Assembly (NCBI GenBank): GCA_046530765.1
Contig: JBHEQS010000015.1
Coordinates: 1-44,070 of the forward strand
Origin: Arsenophonus sp046530765
GTDB lineage: Bacteria; Pseudomonadota; Gammaproteobacteria; Enterobacterales; Enterobacteriaceae
Length of the DNA: 44,070 bases
Reading direction: 5' to 3'
Below, piece by piece: positions 10,245-20,304 of the stretch. The notes under the pieces were generated by a model. That model saw only the letters and a list, made by a program, of their open reading frames with translations. It made no database searches and was not told where the DNA came from. The translations under genes were made by a program, and so were the position numbers. The stretch's first letter is position 1, and every line of letters starts with the position of its first letter.

Positions 10245-10634
10245 TTAACGTTTAGAATATTGAGGTCGACGGCGCGCTTTACGCATTCCAACCTTTTTTC
10301 TTTCAACAGAACGAGCATCGCGAGTAACAAATCCAGATTTACGTAATTCAGGTAGTAGTGTTTCATCATACAAGATTAATGCCCGTGTGATGCCATGGCG
10401 GATCGCTCCTGCTTGACCGGAAATTCCACCACCCTTAACTGTAATATATAAATCAAGTTTTGACATATCAACCAATTCTAATGGTTGCCTAAGAATCATT
10501 CTGGATGTTTCTCGCCCAAAATACTCCTCTAGTCTACGTTTATTAATAGTAATATTACCATTACCTGGCTTAATAAATATACGAGCGGAAGAACTTTTAC
10601 GTCGGCCAGTACCATAATATTGATTTTCAGTCAT
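10245..10634 (-). CDS. rpsI: 30S ribosomal protein S9 (uS9)
   Basis: Structural protein of the small subunit head; its C-terminal tail reaches the P-site tRNA. The 129-residue protein begins MTENQYYGTGRRKSSSARIF, contains GGGISGQAGAIRHGITRAL, and ends in the basic tail RKARRRPQYSKR, whose terminal SKR is the conserved tRNA-contacting end. E. coli S9 has 130 residues; the single-residue difference falls in the loop VDMSKLDLY, where E. coli has VDMVEKLDLY. It follows rplM by 17 nt on the same strand, the universal rplM-rpsI operon. The tail codons keep relatively high G+C. Confidence 0.98.
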   Translation of the reverse strand: MTENQYYGTGRRKSSSARIFIKPGNGNITINKRRLEEYFGRETSRMILRQPLELVDMSKLDLYITVKGGGISGQAGAIRHGITRALILYDETLLPELRKSGFVTRDARSVERKKVGMRKARRRPQYSKR

Positions 10635-10651
10635 TACTTATATAATTCCTA

Positions 10652-11080
10652 TTAAATGTTAATAATCTGCGGCTTTTGTGCTTCATGGTTATGTTCACTA
10701 CCTGCATAAACTTTCATTTTACTGTACATCTTACGACCAAGTGGTCCTCTTGGTAACATGCCTTTAACTGCAATTTCAATTACACGCTCAGGATGTTTGG
10801 CAATCATTTCTTTGAATGTATATTGTTTGATGTTTCCGACATAACCACTATGTCGATAGTATATTTTGTTTTCACGCTTTCTACCAGTGACAGAAATTTT
10901 TTTTGCATTAAGAACAATAATATAATCACCAGTATCGACATGAGGAGTATATTCTACCTTATGTTTACCTCGTAAACGACGTGCAATTTCAGCTGCAAAA
11001 CGACCTAAAGTTTTTCCATCTGCATCAACAACGTACCAATAACGCTTTACGATTTCTGGTTTAGCTGTAAAAGTTTTCAT
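10652..11080 (-). CDS. rplM: 50S ribosomal protein L13 (uL13)
   Basis: Early-assembling large-subunit protein. The 142 residues match the E. coli length. Family signatures are KRYWYVVDADGKTLGRFA at the N-terminus, then GKHKVEYTPHVDTGDYIIV and HPERVIEIAVKGMLPRGPLG. AGGT lies 6 nt before the ATG. It is the first gene of the rplM-rpsI operon. E. coli rplM operons are autoregulated through a leader hairpin; I see no clear equivalent in the 60 nt before this start. The next gene upstream would be zapE, which is a remnant here. Confidence 0.98.
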   Translation of the reverse strand: MKTFTAKPEIVKRYWYVVDADGKTLGRFAAEIARRLRGKHKVEYTPHVDTGDYIIVLNAKKISVTGRKRENKIYYRHSGYVGNIKQYTFKEMIAKHPERVIEIAVKGMLPRGPLGRKMYSKMKVYAGSEHNHEAQKPQIINI

Positions 11081-11299
11081 TAAATTACCTATTCATATAT
11101 AACTTTTATGTTGATGAACACTTATATTTTGTAAAAATACTATAGAATATCTATGTTAAGATGTAACAAATTAATTACTTTTATTTTAGTGGTTAACTAG
11201 TTAAATATAATATTTTTATAATTTTAAATCCCATAATAACTTAGAATAATAAAATTATATAAAATTTTATTACAAAAATCGATCAAAAAAATAAATTTT

Positions 11300-12400
11300 T
11301 TGATATATTTATTATATTGATAGTTTGATAATTAATCTATATGAGATAATTTTAGCTCTTAACATTTTATGTTTTATTTAATTAATGATAAAAATATTAA
11401 TATTAATAAATAAAATGTTTTCTGTAAAATTACTAATTAATATATAATATTGTTAAGTAACTTAATTTATTTTTTTTAAAAAACTTATAACATAAGAGTA
11501 ATCAAATAATTGTGTTAATATTTTATTATATGATAATTTTACTAAATTATTATTATGTTAACTATAATAATACTTAGATAATACTTCATATTAAATCACT
11601 AAATACATTATTTTGCCACAAATACTAAAATGTAACAATAATTAACATAAAAATATGTAATTTATCTTTTAAATTTATTAAATAATTTAATAAATTTTTA
11701 GTAATTTTAATTTTAACTTTTAATTGCAGCTTTCTTTTCTTTATCAATAATATATAAATTTATATTATTTTATTAATATTACGTACGTTAAGTAATAATA
11801 AATATTTCTCAACGTTTATAATATTAAATATTAATTAATTATTTTAGTCACTAAAAACGTATTTATTGTGCGCTATTTAATAAAATTATTTGATAAAGAA
11901 ATACTAAATTTTATTTATATAAATCTTAATAGAGAAACAAAGATTTTAATATCTGAGGTGAAATAATTGCATAAATAATAGATTGATAGAAAACATATAA
12001 TATAAATTATCTATTTATATTTTAAATATATATATACAATTATTTTTTTTACATGAAAAATAAAGATATGGAAAACATAAGAATAATTTTATGAGATCTT
12101 ATTTGTATTTTATAAAATAAATCTATTATCAAAATTAACCTAACTAAATATAATCATATTAAAATGTATATAATACATGCATACCACAATTCCTATATTT
12201 TTATTAAAAACATTTTAACTAATTTTAGTTTTTTACTGATAACTAAGTTATATAAATAAAATATAATATCTTAGATACAGAGAATCACTGTAAATTATAT
12301 ATAAATAAAATTAACATATTTACCTAAATATTTTAATTTTTGTATTTAATTACCTTAAAGATAATTATATTAATAATCTTGAATTAGTTATCTTATTATT
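11300..12400 (-). pseudogene. zapE: Remnant of zapE (cell-division ATPase)
   Basis: ZapE (YhcM) is an AFG1-type ATPase acting at the Z-ring. On the minus strand two blocks are readable. At about 11920-11965 the frame reads YFTSDIKIFVSLLRFI, aligning to FFVSDITDAMLLGGLM that follows the Walker B region; S-D-I, L-L and spacing are kept. At about 11835-11895 it reads NNFIK*RT and then FLVTKII, matching RNGLQRARFLPAID. The blocks are about 86 nt apart against about 126 nt in E. coli, indicating a deletion. The position upstream of rplM and convergent order are as in E. coli. I could not find the Walker A motif. Bounds are estimated from the normal 375 codons. Confidence 0.6.
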
Positions 12401-14490
12401 ACAACATATATATAGATTAATAATAGGTTAACATGTAATTATTCAGAATTATTTTAGATATTGATTATATATTTATAAATAATTATTATAATAAATTATT
12501 TTGTTGTGGAATTTTATATCGCAAATTAGATAATTTGAGTATAAATTTATATATTGCAACGATAATTACACAATTTTTTAATTAACTAAAAATAATTTTT
12601 GTAACAAGTAAATTTATGCTATATTTTTACTTTAGTATCTATCAAAATAAATACATAACTTGAATTATAAATTAATTCTAAGTAATTTTATTTCATCGAT
12701 AAGGTCAATTCTGCTAAATAAATACAAATATCTATATTGATTTCCATGCATTAATATTAATTAATCTATTTTACTAAATGTTCTTAATTAAATCATAAAT
12801 ATGATGGAAATTTTATCATTTATTACTTTAGATTCAATTATATTATCTTTTTTTTAAATGGCATATATCATTAATATTTTTATTTATTGTCTGTATATGT
12901 AAATAGATTTTTTTTAAAAAATTTAATAAAAATAATGTATTTTTTTTATTAAAAATATTTAATAATGTTTTATATTGAATAATAATAAATCTTTTATGTT
13001 AAATGTTAATATTGATCTTTCATTGTAAAATCAGAAAAAATCTTTAGACTGATAACATTTACTATTTTATTTTGTTGGTTAGTAACCTTAATAGAATTTA
13101 TAGAATATAAAAATATTTTCATAATAAAATAACTACATATTAATATAATATTATTTTTTTTATATTATTCTACGCAATGTTAAAAGCATTATTTTGTTAA
13201 GTCCGTAGTACAACTCAGAAATTTTTATTACTACATTACCATATCGTATATTTAGCATTGCTAAAAGTATAATTTTAATATTTCAACTATTTGTTTTTTA
13301 TGATAGCATTATTATAAATTTCATAAACTTTTATAACATACACATTCATTATTATATACCAGAATTTTATCTGAAAATAAACAATATATTTAATTATGTT
13401 ATCAGCACGTTTAAATATGAAAATAAAATTGACTGATTCACATTTCGTTATTTCAATAAATCAATAGCACTTAATATTTCAACTTATATTCAGCAATTGA
13501 AATAGTTTCAATTGTAAAATAACATTTATCTATTATTTTTATCAGTTATTTTATATATAATCATATTGTGCATATCTTTTATGTATTTATTTTTTCTTTA
13601 TAACTTATAAATATGATTTCATTATTAATGAGTAATAAATTATTTATTTATCAATCTACTCTAGTAGTTAATTTTATAGCTTTATTTATATAAATAAATT
13701 TGAATATCTATATATCTCTTTAATTTGAATTATTAGTTATACTTGTTATGATAAATAGTAAATAGTATTTACATTATTAAAATTTTATTTATAAAGTTTA
13801 ATACAGACATTTTTTTTATTTTTTTAAAAATTTATTAATAAATTTTATATTAATAAAGTACTATATACGATATATTAATCACTCAATATTAGAATTGTTC
13901 TATGAACCTGTTTATGCAAACATAAATCTTGTTAAAGTTTTCAATTCATTTATCTAGTTACTTTTATTTTCTAACTATAACCATATTTATACTGCATTTA
14001 TGATATTTAAATAAATTATAATACTAATATATTACACTGTCTGTGACAGATAAGATAAATATACATTTTTTGCAGATTTCAATATCAAATTATAACTTTA
14101 TTTACTTATTTGTCATAAATTGTTTATTAGAAGAAAATTATTTCTTAGAATCTACTAAGTACTAATGTAGCTACAATTTAATTTTATCTTTCCTTTAATT
14201 GACAGCAACTAAATAATTTTCATGGCGAGTATATTAATATTAATCAGAAGATTTAAATAATATTTAAACTTGCTATCGCTTTACTTTTCAATTAATCAAA
14301 TTTATAATCTATAGTAAGTAAAATATTGAATTGTTATATTAATATAATTGATATGATGTTTTAAAATATCATATCAATTTAAAAAAACAAATCATAAGTA
14401 TGATATCATTAATATTTTGTTCTTTAAAATGAATAAATAAAAATAAAATAAAATTATTATCATTTACTTTTCTACTTTTATTTATCTACT
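12401..14490. other. 2.1-kb gene desert between zapE remnant and zapG
   Basis: In E. coli zapE and zapG are almost adjacent, so this stretch has no predicted ancestral content. I find no open frame, no recognisable motif and no mobile-element ends. One near-perfect palindrome (14346-14379) lies close to zapG. Confidence 0.5.
14346..14379. repeat. Palindrome with 17-bp arms and one mismatch
   Basis: The arms AATTGATATGATGTTTT and AAAATATCATATCAATT abut with no loop. One position is G opposite T, which is a wobble pair in RNA. It lies about 195 nt upstream of zapG and could be a regulatory site or a mutational palindrome. Confidence 0.75.
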
Positions 14491-14491
14491 T

Positions 14492-14524
14492 TTGACTAGC
14501 ATAGTTATTTCGCGCTTATGCTAG
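14492..14524 (+). promoter_or_regulatory. Possible zapG promoter with an overlapping inverted repeat
   Basis: TTGACT (14492-14497) and TATGCT (14517-14522) form a sigma-70-like pair with a long 19-nt spacer. CTAGCATA (14496-14503) and its exact reverse complement TATGCTAG (14517-14524) overlap both boxes, and the spacer includes CGCGC, an unusually G+C-rich patch for this DNA. It lies 50 nt upstream of the zapG start. The wide spacing makes this only a candidate. Confidence 0.4.
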
Positions 14525-14573
14525 AAATTTATTTTTTTATAAAAATAAATGTTTTTTAATAAAAGGAGTCAGT

Positions 14574-14984
14574 ATGACTTGGGAATACGCACTAATCTAT
14601 CTAATCGTAGGCTTTATTATTGGTGCACTAGTGGTTTTCTTCAGTAATACTAAGCTGAACAATCAAAAAGACTTGGAAGCTAACGTTAAAAAGAAAAACA
14701 ATGAATTAGAAAAATACCGCAAAGAATTAATTAGACATTTTACGCATAGCGCAGAGCTACTCGACAACTTATTGAAAGATTATCATCAATTCTGTAATTA
14801 TATGAATAAAAGTGCTAATAAATTAATGAATGGTATTCCAATACAAAATAACTTATTTAGTTATAGATTGACTAAATCAGAATTAAATAATGATGAAGTT
14901 CCAATTAATTTACCTCCAAAAGACTACTCTGAAGGTTCTTCTGATGGATTTAAAATTAAATATGAAAAAAAAGATATAAATTAG
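14574..14984 (+). CDS. zapG: Inner-membrane division/elongation factor ZapG
   Basis: ZapG (YhcB, DUF1043) is a membrane-anchored coiled-coil protein linking cell division, elongation and envelope synthesis. It begins MTWEYALIYLIVGFIIGALV: one transmembrane helix at about residues 5-25, then a charged coiled coil (about 30-75, with ELEKYRKELIRHFTHSAELLD) and a disordered tail that keeps the conserved PKDYSEGS. It has 136 residues against 132 in E. coli. AGGAG lies 5 nt before the ATG. It is followed by degQ, as in E. coli, but the divergent neighbour zapE is dead. Together with MreBCD in this window it suggests that lateral wall growth is still controlled. Confidence 0.94.
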   Translation: MTWEYALIYLIVGFIIGALVVFFSNTKLNNQKDLEANVKKKNNELEKYRKELIRHFTHSAELLDNLLKDYHQFCNYMNKSANKLMNGIPIQNNLFSYRLTKSELNNDEVPINLPPKDYSEGSSDGFKIKYEKKDIN

Positions 14985-15211
14985 GTTAGATATTAAAAAT
15001 TGTATTTTTACTTAATTTTGCGATAACGTATTCACTCGATATATTTATTTTATTATAAAAAATTAATATTATGTAAATAGGTGTATAAAAATTTCTATTA
15101 TCCGAGTCAGTTAAACTTTTTATATAATTTAAAGTCATATACATGTTGAGGTTTTTTCTTTAAAAAGTAAATTACCTTAAAATTAATTAGGTATGTAAGA
15201 GAATTCAATTC

Positions 15212-16630
15212 ATGATGAAAAAAGAAAAACATTTTTTAATTATATTATCTATTAGTATTAGTCTTTTGTTCATAAGTGTGCCTGCAATAAGTCATTTTGC
15301 ATCAATACCGCCAGTTTCTTTACAATATGGTAAAGAATTACCAGGTCTGGCACCAATGTTAGAAAAAGTACTTCCAGCCGTAGTTAGTATTCGTGTATCT
15401 GGAACACGTATTCAAAATCAGCAACTACCAGAAGAATTTAAATTCTTTTTTGGGCCTAATTTTCCATCACAGCAGCAAAGTATTCGTCCTTTTGAAGGAT
15501 TGGGATCAGGTGTTATTATTGATGCTGAAAAAGGTTATATTCTAACTAATAATCATGTTATTGATAATGCTGATAGTATTAAAATTCAGCTAAATGATGG
15601 AAGAGAAATTGATGTTAAGCTTGTCGGTCGAGATCCACAAACAGATATTGCTCTGTTAAAAATTAAAGATTCAAAAACAGAAAATCTGAAAAAATTGAAC
15701 TTGGTTGCTATTAAAATAGCTGATTCTGATAAACTGAGAGTTGGTGATTTTGCTGTTGCTGTTGGTAACCCTTTTGGTTTGGGCCAAACTGTAACATCAG
15801 GTATTATTTCTGCATTGGGCCGCAGTGGTTTAAATATAGAAGGTCTTGAAAATTTTATTCAAACTGATGCATCTATTAATAGAGGTAACTCAGGTGGTGC
15901 ATTGGTTAATCTCAATGGAGAGCTTGTTGGTATTAATACCGCCATTTTAGCACCTGGTGGAGGTAACATTGGGATCGGATTTGCAATTCCATCAAATATG
16001 GCTAAATCTCTTAGTGATCAAATTATTAAACACGGTGAAGTAAAACGTGGATTGCTTGGAATAAAAGGAACAGAAATGACCTCAGATTTAGCAAAAGCAT
16101 TAAATATTGATGCACAGAAAGGTGCATTTGTTAGTGAAGTAATACCAAATTCTACAGCATCTAAAGCAGGAATTCAACCTGGAGATGTTTTGATTTCAAT
16201 TAATAATAAATATATTAATAGTTTTGCTGAGCTAAGAGCTAAAATTGGAACAAGCGAAATTGGTAAAAAAATATCTATTGGACTTCTTCGAAAAGGTAAG
16301 TTGATAAAATTAAATGTTATTTTAGAAGATAGCGATTATGCTAGCACAAAAGCTGAAGTTTTAACTACTTCACTAATGGGAGCTACTTTAAGCAACAATA
16401 CTAAAGGCACTAAAGGTGTTAAAGTAGACAACGTCTTATCTAATTCACCTGCAGCAATGCTCGGTCTTGTAAAAAATGATATTATTATTAGCGCCAATGA
16501 ACGGCGTGTTGAAAACATCAATCAACTTCGAAAAATTATTGAAAGCAAGCCAACAGCTTTGGCATTAAATATTTTACGTGGTAATCAAAATATCTATCTA
16601 TTACTTCGTGGTAATAACATATTCAATTGA
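15212..16630 (+). CDS. degQ: Periplasmic serine endoprotease DegQ (HtrA family)
   Basis: HtrA protease/chaperone acting on misfolded envelope proteins. The 472-residue protein has an N-terminal signal peptide (hydrophobic about residues 8-27), a trypsin-like domain with catalytic His115 (TNNHV), Asp145 (QTDIALL) and Ser227 (GNSGGA), and two PDZ domains (about 285-375 and 390-470). The LA loop after residue 65 is short and lacks the long Q-rich insert of DegP, and the gene follows zapG, so DegQ fits better than DegP. Of two consecutive ATGs the first is used; AGAGAA lies 9 nt upstream. A strong hairpin follows the stop. DegS, normally next, is a remnant, so this may be the main envelope protease at this locus. 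Confidence 0.95.
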   Translation: MMKKEKHFLIILSISISLLFISVPAISHFASIPPVSLQYGKELPGLAPMLEKVLPAVVSIRVSGTRIQNQQLPEEFKFFFGPNFPSQQQSIRPFEGLGSGVIIDAEKGYILTNNHVIDNADSIKIQLNDGREIDVKLVGRDPQTDIALLKIKDSKTENLKKLNLVAIKIADSDKLRVGDFAVAVGNPFGLGQTVTSGIISALGRSGLNIEGLENFIQTDASINRGNSGGALVNLNGELVGINTAILAPGGGNIGIGFAIPSNMAKSLSDQIIKHGEVKRGLLGIKGTEMTSDLAKALNIDAQKGAFVSEVIPNSTASKAGIQPGDVLISINNKYINSFAELRAKIGTSEIGKKISIGLLRKGKLIKLNVILEDSDYASTKAEVLTTSLMGATLSNNTKGTKGVKVDNVLSNSPAAMLGLVKNDIIISANERRVENINQLRKIIESKPTALALNILRGNQNIYLLLRGNNIFN

Positions 16631-16639
16631 TTATCAAAT

Positions 16640-16671
16640 AAAACAGGTACAGTATTAACTGTACCTGTTTT
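16640..16671 (+). terminator. Rho-independent terminator after degQ
   Basis: A perfect 13-bp stem AAAACAGGTACAG / CTGTACCTGTTTT with a 6-nt loop starts 10 nt after the degQ stop and ends in a short T run. The G+C-containing stem and position make this the best terminator in the window. The A run on the left allows it to work for minus-strand transcripts too. Confidence 0.9.
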
Positions 16672-16705
16672 ATTAATTATTTTATTGTTTATTGTATAAT
16701 GGTTA

Positions 16706-17690
16706 ATGTTTTCATTAAACTTTTCTGGTCTTTATTACAAGACTTATTATTTCTACTTTTTTAAAAAAATTGTTGCATATATAAAAAAATAAAATGACTA
16801 TTAACGCAATAATTTATAATAAATATGATGACAATTATTTTCTAAGAATTAAGAAAAATCAAAGATATTAGTTAGTCTATAACGTCGTTATTAATACCAA
16901 CAGTTAGTTATTAGCATAAATAGATATGTAATTACTAACTCAAATCAGTTCATATTTCACATAATTATAAATTAATTCTTATGGTAGTAATTTATCGTAG
17001 GATCTCGTATATATTAAAATATCTAATTTGTTTTGAAATAAATTAAAAATATTTCAGCAATACAGATTAATTTATATTATTAATCTTACATTACAATATA
17101 CAATTAGATACGTAAGATAATTATCTTTTAATTTATAAAAAAAATCGCAATAGTATGACTACTATAGATATAACTCTTATACTAATTTGTGTAGCAATAC
17201 ACTAGCAGACGAAATTTTTATAAATATATGTATATATTAATTATTAAATTTATGAAAGCATATTAATTAATATAAATTAATATATTATAAATTAATAATT
17301 ACAGAAAATAGGTTTATGTCAAATTGATTCATGTTTTTTATTGCGTATAAATTAGCAATTAATATTATTAAAAACTTATTCTTAATTATAAATAGGAATA
17401 TATAGTTTTATTAAATTAATATATGAAATTGTCTTAAATTGATTTTATCAATAACGATATTAAAAAAATAAAACAACTGTGTATTTTCGAATATAAAAAG
17501 ATATTGATAATCAAGTTAGCAATATTATTATTTATATCATTAAAAAATAAATTAAGTTTATAAAATCAATTCTAAGAATATTGTTTTTTAGTTTACTAAA
17601 AAACAATAAAGTAAATAACTTTCCATATTAAAATTAAATAGTATAAATTATTATTAACAATATTAATAATAAGAACAACAACTAAATTGG
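16706..17690 (+). pseudogene. degS: Remnant of degS (sigma-E pathway site-1 protease)
   Basis: DegS is the inner-membrane protease that cleaves RseA to release sigma-E. The remnant begins at an ATG at 16706: after one frameshift it reads IKLFWSLLQDLLF, which fits the DegS N-terminal membrane anchor (MFVKLLRSVAIGLIV). At about 16878-16905 it reads YNVVINTNS, matching YNRGLNTNS with identical spacing. Stops interrupt every frame beyond. The gap between degQ and murA (about 1.05 kb) is nearly the size of a degS gene (355 codons), so the gene decayed in place. No catalytic-serine motif could be read. Right bound estimated. Confidence 0.75.
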
Positions 17691-17715
17691 TGATTTTTAC
17701 TTTATAAATTGTGAA

Positions 17716-18981
17716 TTATGTTTTATTTGTAGTAATGCGTTCTATATTTGCACCTAAACTTCGCAGTTTTTCTTCTATTTTCTCATACCCCCTATCTATA
17801 TGATAGACTCTAGAAACAATTGTTTTTCCTTTCGCAATACAACCTGCAAGCACTAAGCTAGCAGATGCCCGTAAATCAGTAGCCATTACTTTAGTGCCAA
17901 TTAGCTGTTTAACTCCACGACAAATAACTGTATTACCGTTTATTTCTGCATTAGCGCCCATACGAATTAATTCAGGAATATGCATAAAGCGATTTTCAAA
18001 AATAGTTTCTGTTATTTCACTAACACCTTTAGCAACTAAATTAAGCAAGCTAAATTGCGCCTGCATATCTGTTGGGAAGCCAGGATGAGGTTCTGTTCTT
18101 ATAGTTACTGCCTTTGGTCTGTTGCCATGCATATCTAATTGAATACAGTTATTAGAAATTTCAATTTCTGCACCAGCTTCACGTAATTTAGATAATACTG
18201 CATCCAATGTATCAGCTTTTGTATTTCTACAAATTACCTTTCCTCTAGAAATAGCAGCTGCAACGAGAAAAGTTCCAGTTTCAATTCGATCAGGTAAAAT
18301 TTGATAAATTCCACCACCTAAACACTTAACCCCTTCAATAATAATTCTATCTTTTCCAGCTCCAGTAATCTTTGCTCCTAATAAATTTAAAAAGTTAGCT
18401 GTATCTTCAACTTCAGGTTCGCGTGCTGCATTTTCAATTATTGTTTTTCCATCTGCTAGAGTTGAAGCCGTCATAATAGAAACAGTTGCGCCGACGCTAA
18501 CTTTATCCATAAGAATGTTGGCGCCATGCAAGCGACCATCTACTGATGCTTTAATATAACCTTTATCTAAAGTTATTTTAGCTCCAAGCTTCTCAAGGGC
18601 TGTAATATGTAAATTAACTGGACGAGCACCAATCGCACATCCTCCAGGCAAAGCTACTTGACCTTTTCCGAAACGAGCAACTAATGGTGCTAAAGCCCAA
18701 ATGGATGCACGCATCATTTTAACTAATTCATATGAAGTGCAAAATTTATTAATACCACGTGCATCAATAAAAATTGATCTATTACGTTTAATTTTTGTGC
18801 CCAAATTATTAATTAGTTCAATTGTCGTATCAATGTCTTTTAGATTTGGAACATTTTGCAATTCAACTGGTTCTTCTGCTAATAATGAGGCAAATAATAT
18901 TGGTAATGCAGCATTTTTTGCGCCAGAAATTGATACTTCCCCAATTAAGCGAGTTGGTCCTTTTAATTGAAATTTATCCAT
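17716..18981 (-). CDS. murA: UDP-N-acetylglucosamine 1-carboxyvinyltransferase MurA
   Basis: Catalyses the first committed step of peptidoglycan synthesis, transferring enolpyruvate from PEP to UDP-GlcNAc in the cytoplasm. The 421-residue protein (E. coli 419) has the EPSP-synthase double-domain fold. Lys22 is in SGAKNAALP, the catalytic Cys115 is present in LPGGCAIGARP (the fosfomycin target), and GFPTDMQAQ carries the conserved Asp near residue 305. The ATG at 18981 is chosen because the protein then begins MDKFQLKGPT like E. coli; the 14 upstream in-frame codons have no family similarity. AGAGAA lies about 8 nt before the start. It follows ibaG by 52 nt on the same strand. Retention indicates that a cell wall is still made. 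Confidence 0.98.
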   Translation of the reverse strand: MDKFQLKGPTRLIGEVSISGAKNAALPILFASLLAEEPVELQNVPNLKDIDTTIELINNLGTKIKRNRSIFIDARGINKFCTSYELVKMMRASIWALAPLVARFGKGQVALPGGCAIGARPVNLHITALEKLGAKITLDKGYIKASVDGRLHGANILMDKVSVGATVSIMTASTLADGKTIIENAAREPEVEDTANFLNLLGAKITGAGKDRIIIEGVKCLGGGIYQILPDRIETGTFLVAAAISRGKVICRNTKADTLDAVLSKLREAGAEIEISNNCIQLDMHGNRPKAVTIRTEPHPGFPTDMQAQFSLLNLVAKGVSEITETIFENRFMHIPELIRMGANAEINGNTVICRGVKQLIGTKVMATDLRASASLVLAGCIAKGKTIVSRVYHIDRGYEKIEEKLRSLGANIERITTNKT

Positions 18982-19033
18982 TAAGAAATTCTCTATGAGA
19001 AATATAGAATATATTATTAACAAAAAAATAATA

Positions 19034-19288
19034 TTAAAAATTATTAATATTAGAATATTTTATCCATTCTGAATGTGTATAGGCTCTTATTGATAATGAA
19101 TGAATACAATTATCTGTAATATATTCCATTAATGGTTCATAAATAATTTGTTGACGCTGAACTTGACTCATCCCGTTAAATATTTCACAAACAGCAATTA
19201 TTTTAAAATGTCTACCATCACCATTGATAATAATTTCATCAAATTTCAGTTGTTTTGTTAGAGCTTGCTTTATCTTATTTATATCCAT
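19034..19288 (-). CDS. ibaG: BolA-family protein IbaG
   Basis: IbaG (YrbA) is a small BolA-like protein linked to acid resistance and, with monothiol glutaredoxin, iron-sulfur cluster handling. The 84-residue protein has the family core GDGRHFKIIAVCEIF, then QRQQIIYEPLMEYI and the end HSLSIRAYTHSEW. The ATG at 19288 gives MDINKIKQ, matching the E. coli start MENNEIQ and the same 84-residue length; a TTG four codons upstream is less likely. GAG lies about 7 nt before the ATG. It is co-directional with murA and probably co-transcribed. Upstream, the five mla genes that normally precede it are decayed. Confidence 0.93.
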   Translation of the reverse strand: MDINKIKQALTKQLKFDEIIINGDGRHFKIIAVCEIFNGMSQVQRQQIIYEPLMEYITDNCIHSLSIRAYTHSEWIKYSNINNF

Positions 19289-19299
19289 AATTAAACTCA

Positions 19300-19714
19300 A
19301 TTTTAATATTTAAAGAAAATATATCTAACTTAACAATATATATCTACTTAAATTAAAAAAAAGTCATAGATATAAAAAATTAAAATAAATCTATTTTTTT
19401 ATACATAAATTGTTTTAAAATTTATTAGTTAATCGATTTATAAAATAGTTAACATTATAAATATTAATTATTATTTTAATTTACTACACTTTAAATATTA
19501 ATTTACTCTATAATTATTACTAATCTTTTAATATTATAAGATTAGATTATATCGCATTGATAATGCGATATAATTTAAAATTAATACCTTTTATATCTGA
19601 TTTATTTGTTGCTAAAAGATTGAAAAATATAACGATCAGTCTAGACGGTTAAAATTAATATTTACTATTTTATTTAAATATAACATATAGATCATTATTT
19701 CTTATTTTATAAAG
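19300..19714 (-). other. Expected place of mlaB; nothing readable
   Basis: By synteny mlaB (STAS-domain subunit) should lie directly upstream of ibaG. I could not align any MlaB motif. The stretch contains a perfect 13-bp hairpin at 19546-19574. Confidence 0.35.
19546..19574. repeat. Perfect 13-bp inverted repeat, 3-nt loop
   Basis: The arm ATTATATCGCATT is followed by GAT and its exact reverse complement. The central CGC makes it more stable than most other hairpins here. It lies about 260 nt upstream of ibaG on the coding strand, possibly in the leader of the ibaG-murA transcript. Confidence 0.85.
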
Positions 19715-20300
19715 CAATAGATTTATTAAGATATTGAGAATTTACTGCATTAATTCGTCAGCACTCTTTGAACATAAAATATTAATATATTAATATTTTA
19801 TTTAACTGTAATTAATATAATGCTTTTAACAAAAATATTTTAATATATTAAAAGACTGGCTGTCTATTTTTATAAAATAAAAATCAAGATTAGAATGCGC
19901 ACGTCCTTATGTGTACATAATTTTATTACGACAAAGCATCATTAAATATTTTATATAAATTTGTTATATATAGTATTAAGTAAACTAAACAATCATATGA
20001 TATAAAGTAAGATAAAGTTCTACAATGATAAGATTATTGTATTAACTCTTACGCATGCTTAATTTTTATATAATTAATAAACTTCTCATAAATAACCTTT
20101 AGTAAATAATTTAAATTTTTCGGACTATATATTGTTTATTTTTTACTAATAAAGATTATTGAATATTATTTTTAAATTAATTAATATTAACAGTTTTATC
20201 TATTGATATTTCAAACGCAATCAATATTAATAAAGAAAATAATAATTAATAATATAAACATAAATACTTACTATTTATCATATTATATTACTAATTATTA
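19715..20300 (-). pseudogene. mlaC: Remnant of mlaC (periplasmic phospholipid carrier)
   Basis: MlaC ferries phospholipids across the periplasm. On the minus strand at about 19860-19905 the sequence reads VRIL and then LIFIL*K*, which aligns to VRLDFQWRKN of MlaC, with L-D-F-Q-W-R-K-N spacing kept and several single-base changes. A second, weaker block around 19765-19795 (QRVLTN*CSK) fits QNEWGTLLRT. The position is within about 100 nt of that predicted from ibaG. Taken alone the alignment is modest; the mlaD, mlaE and mlaF remains in order upstream raise confidence. Confidence 0.5.
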
Positions 20301-20304
20301 TCTC

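Noticed and set aside
15212..16630. Identification of the HtrA protease as DegP
   Set aside because: The short LA loop and position after zapG favour DegQ, although overall length is similar to DegP.
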